From: Acidaminococcus intestini DSM 21505
GTDB lineage: Bacteria > Bacillota > Negativicutes > Acidaminococcales > Acidaminococcaceae
DNA length: 51,641 nt
Assembly: GCF_000425045.1 (NCBI RefSeq)
Contig: NZ_AULA01000014.1
Span: forward strand, 1-51,641
Reading direction: 5' to 3'
Position 1 is the stretch's first letter. The number at the start of each line of letters is the position of its first letter. Positions 40,292-48,296 of the stretch are shown in pieces. The position numbers and the translations under genes were made by a program. The notes under the pieces were generated by a model. It worked only from the letters and a program-made list of their open reading frames with translations. It made no database searches and was not told the origin of the DNA.

Positions 40292-41081
40292 AAGGCTGGC
40301 CCCAAACCGTCCCTTCTTCGAAGGGTGGGGGCCGAATTACATTCACCCTCAAACATGTTTCTCGGACTTCCGCTTCGTTTCAAAAGCGTCCTTTGAAACT
40401 CCGGGCGAATATGCCTCACTACCGTTCGTATAGGGACGTCACTGTCGTTCCTCATCTACCTCCAAACCCGGGAAATTCTGATCATAATAAATTTGCTGAA
40501 ATTTCCACAAAATAGTAGTGCTAATGAATTTTGTAAGCGACACCTTCTTACACGAAAACGGTTCCTTTACTTCTGCAGCCGCTTTTTATAGGACCGGGCG
40601 GCTTCCAAAGTTCCGGATCTGTATTTGAGTAAATATGGCAGACGTCCATTACAAATTTAGCAGTCACTTGTTCCGCGTTTAACAACGCAGATGGACCGAT
40701 ATGGACCGTAGACGAAATCGTTTTCCGTTGCAATCAGAAAAAAATCCTAGGAGCGGTTCGACCGACGACTGCATTTTTTCGGGCGAATTTAAGCTGAATT
40801 TGTGTTACGTAACTTGTTACGACGGGGCATGCCCCATTACCATCAAATAGCTCTGTTTTCTGTAATGGGGCACGTAATTACATCGAATCGGAGCGATTTT
40901 TTGCTTCAAGTAAAAATAAAGAAGGTGGTTTGGGGTCGGTCTTATGAGCCAGCCGCCGCAGGCGGCCTCAGTCAGGCTGCCACTGGCAGCGTCTTAGCCA
41001 AGGGCATGATGAATGTTGAAGTTGGCTCGCCTCAGCCAAAGAAGGCCCCGTATCTATATGCTTTCCGCATTAGCCTACAAA
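40292..41081. other. Gene-free, hairpin-rich region bounded by imperfect inverted repeats
   Basis: No convincing gene in about 800 bases. An imperfect 17-bp inverted repeat (core GGTTTGGGG) lies at about 40292-40308 and 40927-40943. Perfect hairpins occur at 40311-40325, 40377-40399, 40830-40872 (11 bp), 40952-40966, 40976-40990 and 41022-41039, several of them closely spaced. Short frames on both strands have no ribosome site or known family. It could be a decayed mobile element, a multicopy intergenic repeat or a structured RNA. See the relic at 40780-40905. Confidence 0.5.
40780..40905 (+). pseudogene. Probable relic of an IS3-family orfA
   Basis: The DNA aligns by eye with the intact orfA at the right edge of the window. 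GAATTTAAGCTGA occurs in both (40785 and 51360). Then come related TGTGT..AACTT.., AT.AAA..AGC...TTTTC.GTAA and GTA.TT....ATCG segments at nearly the same spacing (77 versus 82 bases between two shared anchors). All frames are interrupted by stops and frameshifts. It suggests an old insertion in this gene-free region. The match is short and unaligned by software. Confidence 0.35.
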
Positions 41082-41120
41082 AAATCCCCTAGAAAACAAT
41101 TCGTTTTCTAGGGGATTTCT
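41081..41120 (-). terminator. Intrinsic terminator of the aminotransferase gene
   Basis: AAATCCCCTAGAAAAC and its complement form a 15-16-bp stem; on the reverse strand a T6 run follows. Confidence 0.9.
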
Positions 41121-41129
41121 TTCTTTTCC

Positions 41130-42323
41130 TTACTTTCCAGCTGCCACTTCGCGCAGGGCTTCACCCATGCGGCGGATGCCTTCTTTGATGCGGTCATCAG
41201 GCATATTGGAGTAGTTGATGCGCATATGACGGTCGCTCTTTGTTGTCGGGTAGAAGAATTCCCCGAGGACGCCAGCTACATTTTTTTCAATGCATTTATC
41301 GAAGACCTTGCGGGCCGAGACACCTTCGGGGAAGGTGAGCCACAGGAAGAGCCCGCCTTCAGGATGGGTCCAGGTCGTGCCGTCAGTAAATTCCTTTTCC
41401 ATGCACTGGATGATGAGGTCGCGGCGATGGCCATAAAGGGCGTTGATTTCTTTTACATGTTCATCAAGGCTGAATTCGTCCATATAGCGGTCAATGATGG
41501 CCTGATCAAAAGCGGACGAATGAAGGTCCGCACTTTGCTTGACCTTGACGAACTGAGGCATGATATCCGGGGAGCAGGCCAGCCAGCCGATACGCAGGCC
41601 TGGGCAGAATGTCTTGGAGAAGGTGCCCATGCCCATGACCTGACCGCGCTGATCCATGCTAAGGAGCGAGGGATTTGTTGTCCCTTCATAGCGCAGTTCC
41701 CCATAGGGGTTATCTTCCAGAACGGGGATATCATACTTTGCCATGATTTCCATAAAGGCTTTACGGCGTTCCATAGGCCAGCAGATGCCTGTCGGGTTTT
41801 GGAAGTCGGTAATGACATAAACAAGCTTGACATTTTCCGTCGTTTCAAGGATTTTTTCGAGGGCTTCCGGAATCATGCCCTTATCATCGGTCGGGACTTC
41901 CTTGAACGTGCATTCGTACGCCTTGAAAGCGTTGATGGCAGCAAGGTAGGTCGGAGCCTCCATGAGGACCACGTCGCCGGGGTTCAGGAAAATCTTGCCG
42001 GCCATATCGAGGTTCTGTTGGGAACCCGTTGTAATCAAGATGTTTTCCATCTTGAGATCGGAGTTGTAGATTTTGTTCATGCGGTCAGCAATCTTTTGTC
42101 GCAGGGTGGGTCGGCCTTCGGTCGTTGCGTACTGGAGAACTTTGCGGCCTTCTTCGGCGCAGACTTCCTGGGCAACCTTACTGATTTCATCGACAGGGAA
42201 AAGTTCCGGTGCGGGCAGACCGCCGGCAAAGGAGATGACTTCCGGGCGCTGGGTTACTTTCAGGATCTCACGGACGGCCGATGCTTTCATGCCGGCCATG
42301 CGGCTTGCTAATTGGTACTTCAT
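41130..42323 (-). CDS. PLP-dependent aminotransferase, class I/II (LysN/MocR-type catalytic domain)
   Basis: 397 residues, fold type I. Start segment EVISFAGGLPAPELFPVDEI, a conserved ITTGSQQNLDMAGKIFLNPGD, the FQNPTGICW cofactor contact, DNPYGELRYEG, and the Schiff-base lysine in GTFSKTFCPGLRIGW. This subgroup contains 2-aminoadipate, valine and aromatic aminotransferases with 2-oxoglutarate as partner; the exact amino acid is not evident. Start ATG with GAGAGGGG upstream. A palindrome TTGTATACAA (42369-42378), 46 bases upstream, may be a regulator site. It is a single gene. Confidence 0.85.
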   Translation of the reverse strand: MKYQLASRMAGMKASAVREILKVTQRPEVISFAGGLPAPELFPVDEISKVAQEVCAEEGRKVLQYATTEGRPTLRQKIADRMNKIYNSDLKMENILITTGSQQNLDMAGKIFLNPGDVVLMEAPTYLAAINAFKAYECTFKEVPTDDKGMIPEALEKILETTENVKLVYVITDFQNPTGICWPMERRKAFMEIMAKYDIPVLEDNPYGELRYEGTTNPSLLSMDQRGQVMGMGTFSKTFCPGLRIGWLACSPDIMPQFVKVKQSADLHSSAFDQAIIDRYMDEFSLDEHVKEINALYGHRRDLIIQCMEKEFTDGTTWTHPEGGLFLWLTFPEGVSARKVFDKCIEKNVAGVLGEFFYPTTKSDRHMRINYSNMPDDRIKEGIRRMGEALREVAAGK

Positions 42324-42637
42324 AATTTTTCAAACCCCTCTCGAATACATGGTAACGGTGATTGCACTTTGTATACAATCCATTGGTATGTTATGAATGA
42401 CTCTATTTTATTCCTCATCATTACAATAGTCAATTGAAAATATAGCAATCTACCTATAATGTAAAATAAAGAAAAAAACGTATCTAAATACGGAGTTTCG
42501 TCGTCGCTAAAAGGACAATTTTTAGTGGGATAAACCCTTTTTTCACGCTTCGTCCAATATGGTATAATGACAGGGATCCAGTTACGGGTGGGAAAAAGCG
42601 ACTTTTTCCATCTTTTCAATCCTGAAAGGAGATTTTC
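42324..42637. promoter_or_regulatory. Divergent spacer between the aminotransferase gene and polA
   Basis: 314 bases, A+T-rich, with no gene. It holds the palindrome TTGTATACAA at 42369-42378 near the aminotransferase start and a -10 TATAAT at 42563-42568 with a weak TTTCAC -35 for polA. Confidence 0.5.
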
Positions 42638-45259
42638 ATGAACGAGACCTTCCTTATCATCGATGGCAGCAGCTTGATCCATCGCGCGTTCTTTGCCCTG
42701 CCTTCCTTTACCAATAAAAAAGGCGTCAATACAGGTGCTGTCTATGGATTATGCAATATGCTCCTAAAACTTCTTGAAGAAGTGAAGCCAAGCTATATGG
42801 CCGTTGCCTTTGATAAATCGCGGCATAGCTTCCGGACGGAAAAATTTGCCGATTACAAGGGGCAGCGCAAGGCAACCCCGCCGGAACTTAAGGAACAGTT
42901 TCCTCTTGCCATTGAGCTCTTAACGAGCATGGGCATTCCGACCCTGGAAATGGATAATTACGAAGCAGACGATCTGATTGGGACCCTTTCCGCAACAGCT
43001 CCAAAAGAAATGAAGGTCATCATTGTAACGGGCGACCGTGATGAATTCCAGCTCATCAAGGAAAATGTCCATGTCTACTTCACTAAAAAAGGCATCACCC
43101 AAATTGGTAATTACGACGAAGCGGCCTTCCAGAAAGAATACGAAGGCCTTAGCCCCCGCCAGATCATCGATCTTAAGGGCCTTATGGGCGACACGAGCGA
43201 CAATATCCCCGGTGTGCCTGGTGTCGGCCCCAAGACGGCCCTCAAGCTCATCAAGGAGTACCAGTCCGTGGAAGCCGTTTTGGATCATGCCGAAGAGGTC
43301 AAGGGCAAGAGCCTAAAGGAAAAGCTCATCACCTTTAGGAATCAAGCTCTCCTTTCCAAGGAACTTGCCACTATTTGCCTCACTGTTCCCATGGATACGG
43401 ATCCTGCGTCGTATCGACTGACGGGCCTTACAGAAAAAAGCCGTGTCCTCATGGATGACCTCCAATTCAAGAATATGTGGAACCGGTTTTCCCCGGTCCT
43501 CGGACTTGCCGATGGAGTGAGTAAAGCTCAGGATGGCGGTGAAATGAGCATGTTTGGCGAGGTCATTGCCGAAGATGCCTATGAAACAGTCCCGCTTGCT
43601 TCGTTAGAAGCTGCCACAGCCTTTTTGACGCGTGTAAAAGAAGGCAGTGCGCCCCTGTCCCTTATGTATGAAACAGAAGGCCTCTTGCCGCACCTTACCC
43701 TTACCAGTCTTTCCGGTGCCCATGATCACAAGGTCTATGTTTGGGATAAGGCCCTTTTGAATGATGCAAATATGCTCGCCCTTTTGTGCGATGGCGCGAT
43801 CAAAAAGATCGTCCCAAACCCAAAAGAACTGTATAAATTCATGCAGGGAAAGGGTGTTAGCCTGCAAGGCGTTATCGGAGATCCGTCTCTAGCGGCCTAT
43901 CTTTATGAGCCGGGTGAAACCCATTATGACGTAAAGAGCCTTGCTGAAACGTATCTTCCTGCCAGCTGCGGCGGTACGGCCCAAGATGTGGAAGCCCTTA
44001 TGCCCGTACTTGAAGGCCTCATGGCTGAACGCGGTCTTACGGAACTTTATCGGGACATTGAGCTTCCCCTTACGAAGGTTCTTGCTAATATGGAAGTAAA
44101 TGGTATCACCCTGGATAAGGGCATGCTTGATGAAGTGACAAAGAGCATGACAAAACAGGTGGCTGACCTTGAGCAAAAGGCGAAGGAAGAGGCTGGTGAG
44201 GACTTCAATGTCAATTCACCCAAACAGCTGGGCGTTATCCTTTTTGAAAAATTGGGCCTTCCCATCATCAAAAAGACAAAATCAGGCTATTCCACGGATG
44301 TGAGCGTCCTGGAACAGCTGCAGGGAGAACATCCCATCATCGAGACCATCATGGAGTACCGTACGCTGTCAAAGCTTTTATCCACGTACTTAGTGGCGCT
44401 CCATCCCCTCATCAATCCCAATACGGGCCGCATCCATACCCATTTCAATCAGATGGCGACCGTGACCGGACGGCTTTCCAGTACGGATCCAAATCTGCAG
44501 AACATCCCTACCCGGACGGAAGTAGGCAAGCAAATGCGCCGGATGTTTGTACCCGGCAAAGGGTATGACCTCCTCATGAGCTGTGATTATTCCCAGGTTG
44601 AACTGCGCGTCATGGCAAGCATTGCCGGCGATGAACGCCTCATTGACGCCTTCCGTCATGGCCAGGATATCCATAGCAGGACGGCCTCGGAAATCTTTGG
44701 CGTGCCCATTGAGGACGTAACGCCTTTCATGCGCAGCAAAGCAAAGACCGTAAATTTTGGCATCATCTATGGCATCAGCGATTTCGGCCTTGGCCGGCAG
44801 CTTGGTGTGCCCAGAAGCGAAGCCGCTCAGTATATTGACAGCTACTTTGCCCGCTATACGGGCGTTAAGGAATACATGGAAGGGGAAAAGAAGAAAGCCC
44901 GTGAAATGGGATATGTCGAGACCCTTTTTGGCCGGCGCCGTTATTTGCCGGACATCCATGCAAAGAACTTCAACCGCCGCAGTTTTGCGGAACGGACGGC
45001 CATCAATACACCTATCCAAGGGACGGCAGCGGATATCATCAAGATTGCCATGCTCCATGTGGCTAAAGAACTCAAGGAAGCCGGCGTAAAAAGCCGCGTC
45101 CTTCTCCAGGTCCATGACGAACTGGTCCTTGAAGTGGTGGAAGAAGAAAAAGATAAAGTCAGTGCCATCGTGAAAAACGCTATGGAGCGCGCTGTCACCC
45201 TGAAGGTGCCCCTTGTGGCTGATATTGCCTTCGGTAAGACCTGGGCTGACGCAAAATAA
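42638..45259 (+). CDS. polA: DNA polymerase I
   Basis: 873 residues. A 5'-nuclease domain (1 to about 290, with VAFDKSRHSFR, MDNYEADDLIGTL and LMGDTSDNIPGVPGVGPKTA) is followed by a 3'-5' exonuclease-like part (about 310-480) that lacks the acidic exonuclease motifs, so proofreading is probably absent, and the polymerase domain. Polymerase motifs are SCDYSQVELRVMA (A), RSKAKTVNFGIIYG (B) and LLQVHDELVLEV (C). It fills gaps and removes RNA primers. Ribosome site AAAGGAG. It starts a repair/coenzyme cluster with mutM and coaE. Confidence 0.97.
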   Translation: MNETFLIIDGSSLIHRAFFALPSFTNKKGVNTGAVYGLCNMLLKLLEEVKPSYMAVAFDKSRHSFRTEKFADYKGQRKATPPELKEQFPLAIELLTSMGIPTLEMDNYEADDLIGTLSATAPKEMKVIIVTGDRDEFQLIKENVHVYFTKKGITQIGNYDEAAFQKEYEGLSPRQIIDLKGLMGDTSDNIPGVPGVGPKTALKLIKEYQSVEAVLDHAEEVKGKSLKEKLITFRNQALLSKELATICLTVPMDTDPASYRLTGLTEKSRVLMDDLQFKNMWNRFSPVLGLADGVSKAQDGGEMSMFGEVIAEDAYETVPLASLEAATAFLTRVKEGSAPLSLMYETEGLLPHLTLTSLSGAHDHKVYVWDKALLNDANMLALLCDGAIKKIVPNPKELYKFMQGKGVSLQGVIGDPSLAAYLYEPGETHYDVKSLAETYLPASCGGTAQDVEALMPVLEGLMAERGLTELYRDIELPLTKVLANMEVNGITLDKGMLDEVTKSMTKQVADLEQKAKEEAGEDFNVNSPKQLGVILFEKLGLPIIKKTKSGYSTDVSVLEQLQGEHPIIETIMEYRTLSKLLSTYLVALHPLINPNTGRIHTHFNQMATVTGRLSSTDPNLQNIPTRTEVGKQMRRMFVPGKGYDLLMSCDYSQVELRVMASIAGDERLIDAFRHGQDIHSRTASEIFGVPIEDVTPFMRSKAKTVNFGIIYGISDFGLGRQLGVPRSEAAQYIDSYFARYTGVKEYMEGEKKKAREMGYVETLFGRRRYLPDIHAKNFNRRSFAERTAINTPIQGTAADIIKIAMLHVAKELKEAGVKSRVLLQVHDELVLEVVEEEKDKVSAIVKNAMERAVTLKVPLVADIAFGKTWADAK

Positions 45260-45264
45260 GAGGG

Positions 45265-45292
45265 AAGGTGTGGGGGAACCCGCGCCTTTTCT
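45265..45292 (+). terminator. Terminator-like hairpin between polA and mutM
   Basis: AAGGTGTGGG/CCCGCGCCTT stem (two G-T pairs) with GGAA loop and TTTTC. It may partly end polA transcripts before mutM. Confidence 0.5.
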
Positions 45293-45312
45293 CTCAAGGT
45301 AAAGGAGAAATG

Positions 45313-46134
45313 ATGCCGGAACTTCCAGAAGTCGAACAGGTACGGATCTCCCTGGAGCCGTACGTATTGGAACAGAAAATTGAAGACGTGAGAATCTTAT
45401 TGCCCCGCATGATTGTCCACCCTTCGCCTGAAGGGTTCAGGAAGGGCCTTAGGGACGCTGTCGTGACGGCTGTCCTCCGCCGAGGAAAATATTTGTCCCT
45501 CATGCTCAAAGGCGGTGAAAGGCTTATGGTGCATCTGCGGATGACCGGTGCCTTCCTCGCTGTAAAAAAAGGGGAGTCCCTGCCGCCATTTGCGCGCTGG
45601 GGCCTGATTCTTTCCGGAGCTTATGATTTGTGGATGACAGATATCCGGACTTTTGGTACAGCGGCCCTTTATCAAGAAGGGGAGCCCCTTGATAAGGGCT
45701 TTGAAGCGCTGGGACCGGAACCGCTTGATGACGCAATGACCGGCACCTATCTTAAAGAAAGGGCGCGTCATAAGAAAACCCAAGTTAAACCCTTTATCCT
45801 TGATCAGTCCATCATCGCGGGACTTGGCAATATTTATGCCGATGAATCCCTTTTTGCGGCTGGCATCCGGCCTACGAAAAGGGTTAGCCGAATGACCAAA
45901 AAGGAATGGGAGCGACTTGCCATTGCCATCAAGGAAGTCATTCAAAGTGCCTTGCGCCATCATGGAACAACGTTCCGCAATTACCAGGATGCAGACGGAA
46001 AAATGGGGGATAACTTCCGGTACCTCAAGGTGTATCATCGCGGTGGGAAGCCCTGTCCATTGTGTGGGAAAACGCTCACGAAAACGAAAGTGGCGGGACG
46101 AGGCACCGTGTACTGTGCCCACTGCCAGAAATAG
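45313..46134 (+). CDS. mutM: Formamidopyrimidine-DNA glycosylase
   Basis: 273 residues. Starts MPELPEVEQVR with the catalytic Pro2 and Glu3; the start at 45313 is fixed by that, with AAAGGAG upstream. LMVHLRMTGAF contains the conserved lesion-wedge region, QSIIAGLGNIYADESLF the H2TH element, and the C-terminus has a zinc finger (CPLCGKTL... CAHCQK). It removes oxidised purines such as 8-oxoguanine. The next gene, coaE, starts nine bases after the stop, a common pairing in Firmicutes. Confidence 0.97.
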   Translation: MPELPEVEQVRISLEPYVLEQKIEDVRILLPRMIVHPSPEGFRKGLRDAVVTAVLRRGKYLSLMLKGGERLMVHLRMTGAFLAVKKGESLPPFARWGLILSGAYDLWMTDIRTFGTAALYQEGEPLDKGFEALGPEPLDDAMTGTYLKERARHKKTQVKPFILDQSIIAGLGNIYADESLFAAGIRPTKRVSRMTKKEWERLAIAIKEVIQSALRHHGTTFRNYQDADGKMGDNFRYLKVYHRGGKPCPLCGKTLTKTKVAGRGTVYCAHCQK

Positions 46135-46143
46135 GAGGTTCAT

Positions 46144-46761
46144 ATGATCATTGGACTGACCGGCGGTATTGCGTCCGGAAAAAGTACGGTGAGCGCTTAT
46201 TTGGCCCAAAAGGGCATCCCCGTTTTCGATGCTGATCGCTCGGGCTGGCATGTAGAAGAAAAGGGATCGCCTTGTTTAGCAAGGCTTGCCAAGCGGTTTG
46301 GAGAGAAAATCCTGATGGCAGATGGGCGCTTGGACCGAACCCGTTTGGCGGCGCTGGCTTTTTCGTCAAAAGAGGCCACACAGGATCTTAATGCAATCGT
46401 CCATGGCGCAATCAAAGAAGAAAGGGATGCGTTTTTACGCCTTCATAAGGACGACAGCCTCGTGGTCATTGACGCCCCCCTCCTTCTTGAAGGACACTGG
46501 GAAAGCGTATGTGATGAAGTTTGGCTTGTTTTTATTCCTGAAGAAGAACAGGTCCGCCGCGCCATGAAACGCTCTGGAATCACGCGGAAAGAAGTTCTCA
46601 TGCGCATCAGGCGTCAGATGCCCCTTGTTGAAAAACGCAAAATGGCCGATGTCATCATTGATAATAGTCAAACGCTGGAAGCCCTTTATGAGCAAGTTGA
46701 CCAGGCCCTTATGAAGGCGCTGGAAAGAGCCAGCACTATGGAAAATGAAAAATTTTCATGA
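46144..46761 (+). CDS. coaE: Dephospho-CoA kinase
   Basis: 205 residues. P-loop IGLTGGIASGKSTVSAYL at the start, FDADRSGWHV, and VVIDAPLLLEG, with a lid RSGITRKEVLMRIRRQMP. It phosphorylates dephospho-CoA in the last step of CoA synthesis. Ribosome site TAGGAGG. It sits nine bases after mutM. A short Glu/Lys-rich tail ends the protein. Confidence 0.95.
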   Translation: MIIGLTGGIASGKSTVSAYLAQKGIPVFDADRSGWHVEEKGSPCLARLAKRFGEKILMADGRLDRTRLAALAFSSKEATQDLNAIVHGAIKEERDAFLRLHKDDSLVVIDAPLLLEGHWESVCDEVWLVFIPEEEQVRRAMKRSGITRKEVLMRIRRQMPLVEKRKMADVIIDNSQTLEALYEQVDQALMKALERASTMENEKFS

Positions 46762-46855
46762 ACTTTACTTTTTTCCTCTGTATCTAAAAGGGAACTTTGG
46801 GCATCTTTCCGTGTCAAAAGGCTTTTTTGCTTTGGTCTTCCGTAAATAAGGAGAG

Positions 46856-46885
46856 TTGTCATACCCTCTTCCAATTTGTTACAAT
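46856..46885 (+). promoter_or_regulatory. Promoter of the lytic transglycosylase gene
   Basis: TTGTCA, 18-base spacer, TACAAT. The predicted start (about 46892) leaves a leader of about 130 bases. Confidence 0.7.
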
Positions 46886-46891
46886 GAATAA

Positions 46892-47013
46892 GCAGGCTTT
46901 TTGTCGTGACCATCCTCTACGGGGGACCGCTTCAAAAAGCACGCCTGAAGTTAATCGTGATGCAGCTGTCAAGTGGGTGTCTGCTAGGGCAGCACCATGA
47001 TCCATAGAGAGGG
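46892..47013 (+). ncRNA. Structured 5' leader of the lytic transglycosylase gene, riboswitch candidate
   Basis: CAGGC and TTTTTG pair with CAAAAAGC and GCCTG around a conserved-looking TACGGGGGACCGC, and GTGATGC pairs imperfectly with GCAGCAC further on. TACGGGGGACCGCTT and GTTAATC resemble parts of the c-di-AMP (ydaO) riboswitch, which often precedes cell-wall hydrolases, but its GACAGCTAAC segment is not present. The class is therefore unproved. Confidence 0.35.
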
Positions 47014-47019
47014 ATTTCA

Positions 47020-47616
47020 TTGAAGAAAAAAGAACAAAAGAAGCAATCTTCAAGACACTTCCATGGCCTTTTGGCCCTTATCCTAGTGGCTGTGGCGGGG
47101 TTTCTTATATGGCGCACGGATTTTTTCCAGCGCCGTGCGGTCTATCAGTGGCCTTATGGAAAGGAAATTCATCAATATAGTGCGCAGTACCGCGTAGATC
47201 CCTTTCTTGCCGTTGCCGTGATCAAAAATGAAAGCGGTTTCAATCCAGATGCGGAATCAAAAACAGGGGCCTTGGGCCTCATGCAGATTATGCCAGAGAC
47301 GGGAAGCTGGATTGCCAAGAGTACGGATTTTCCTAATTTCAAGGCCAAGATGCTGATGCTGCCTGAACTGAATATCAAATTTGGGTGTTGGTACCTCAGT
47401 GAACTGGAATCAGAGTTCCAAGGCAATGAGATCCTCATGCTTGCCGCTTATAATGCAGGTCGCGGCACGGTCAAGGAATGGATGGCTGAAAACGGGTGGG
47501 GATTTGGCTTCAGTGATATTTCCGCCATTCCTTTTTCCGATACGCGGGAATATGTGCGAAAGGTCCTTTATGACCGTCAGCGTTATGCCGAACTCTACCA
47601 CACCGTGAGCAACTGA
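47020..47616 (+). CDS. Membrane-anchored lytic transglycosylase (SLT domain)
   Basis: 198 residues. A basic N-terminus, one membrane anchor (about 15-33, LLALILVAVAGFLIW) and an extracytoplasmic SLT/lysozyme-like domain: VIKNESGFNPDAESKTGALGLMQIMPET with the catalytic Glu, ELNIKFGCWYLSEL and AAYNAGRGTVKEW. It cleaves peptidoglycan without water to give anhydro-muropeptides. TTG start at 47020, with AGAGAGGG seven bases before. Its promoter and leader suggest RNA-level control. Confidence 0.9.
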   Translation: MKKKEQKKQSSRHFHGLLALILVAVAGFLIWRTDFFQRRAVYQWPYGKEIHQYSAQYRVDPFLAVAVIKNESGFNPDAESKTGALGLMQIMPETGSWIAKSTDFPNFKAKMLMLPELNIKFGCWYLSELESEFQGNEILMLAAYNAGRGTVKEWMAENGWGFGFSDISAIPFSDTREYVRKVLYDRQRYAELYHTVSN

Positions 47617-47667
47617 TGATGGGAAAAAGGGCGAACTGCAGCTTGATGAAATTTCCTAAAAAACTTC

Positions 47668-47696
47668 TTGACTCTCTTTTTGATTTCTGCTAGAAT
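47668..47696 (+). promoter_or_regulatory. Promoter of the tRNA-Leu pair
   Basis: TTGACT, 17-base spacer, TAGAAT, 22 bases before the first tRNA. Confidence 0.85.
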
Positions 47697-47717
47697 AGCA
47701 TTGTTGTTGATGACAAC

Positions 47718-47804
47718 GCGGCCATGGCGGAACAGGCAGACGCGCTAGCTTCAGGAGCTAGTGGGGGCAACCCCGTGGAGGTTCAATTCCTCTTGGCCGC
47801 ACCA
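47718..47804 (+). tRNA. tRNA-Leu (anticodon CAG)
   Basis: A class II tRNA: 7-bp acceptor stem GCGGCCA/TGGCCGC, anticodon stem CTAGC/GCTAG with loop TTCAGGA, long variable arm TGGGGGCAACCCCG, T loop GTTCAATTC and encoded CCA. Confidence 0.95.
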
Positions 47805-47820
47805 ATTTTATCTGGTGCAC

Positions 47821-47906
47821 GCGGTTGTGGCGGAACGGCAGACGCGTCAGCTTGAGGGGCTGGTGAGAGCAATCTCGTGTGGGTTCAAGTCCCACCAACC
47901 GCACCA
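47821..47906 (+). tRNA. tRNA-Leu (anticodon GAG)
   Basis: A second class II tRNA, 16 bases after the first: acceptor GCGGTTG/CAACCGC, anticodon loop TTGAGGG, variable arm, T loop GTTCAAGTC and encoded CCA. Confidence 0.95.
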
Positions 47907-47918
47907 AATCAAAGGATG

Positions 47919-47953
47919 AATCGTATCGAGCAAATGCCCGATACGATTTTTTT
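47919..47953 (+). terminator. Intrinsic terminator of the tRNA transcript
   Basis: ATCGTATCG/CGATACGAT with a GC inner pair and a T7 run. Confidence 0.9.
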
Positions 47954-48296
47954 GTTGTAAAACTTTCAGCCTCGTAACAAAAAAAGGAGGACGTTTCTCT
48001 TTTTTTGAAGGATTGCGGGATGACTTCCCGTTTCTATAGTATTTTTCGATGGATGGGAAATCGCCTTTCTTTCCTTTTTGCTGGAAATTTCTTATTAAGG
48101 GATAAAATTCACTCTTTATTCATTTTAAGAAGTGTCTTTTTTCTTGTTTTACCAAAGCTGCTACGGTCTTTTCCTGTTTACTTATCCCATCAGTTTTTCT
48201 GATAGGGCTTTTTTCTGCCATGGGAGAACGTGGCGAACCATGCTACAATATGGGTATGATGAAAGAACCGAAATCTTGAAAAAGGAAGTGGACCCT
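47954..48296 (+). other. Spacer before icd with a terminator-like hairpin and a doubtful small frame
   Basis: 343 bases, T-rich. A hairpin ATCAG/CTGAT (extended by CC/GG) followed by T6 lies at 48187-48216. A 60-codon hydrophobic frame (ATG at 48020, GAAGGA seven bases before) ends within that hairpin; it has no known family and strong T-bias, so I do not call it a gene. A TACAAT at 48243-48248 may be the icd -10. Confidence 0.35.

Noticed and set aside
40204-40455. 83-residue reverse frame in the hairpin-rich region
   Set aside because: It runs through the terminator at 40243-40274 and into the acyltransferase gene; no ribosome site.
40802-41092. 96-residue forward frame in the hairpin-rich region
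   Set aside because: It crosses several hairpins and ends in the aminotransferase terminator; no ribosome site.
41226-42311. 361-residue forward frame opposite the aminotransferase
   Set aside because: A complete shadow; the reverse-strand gene has clear PLP motifs.
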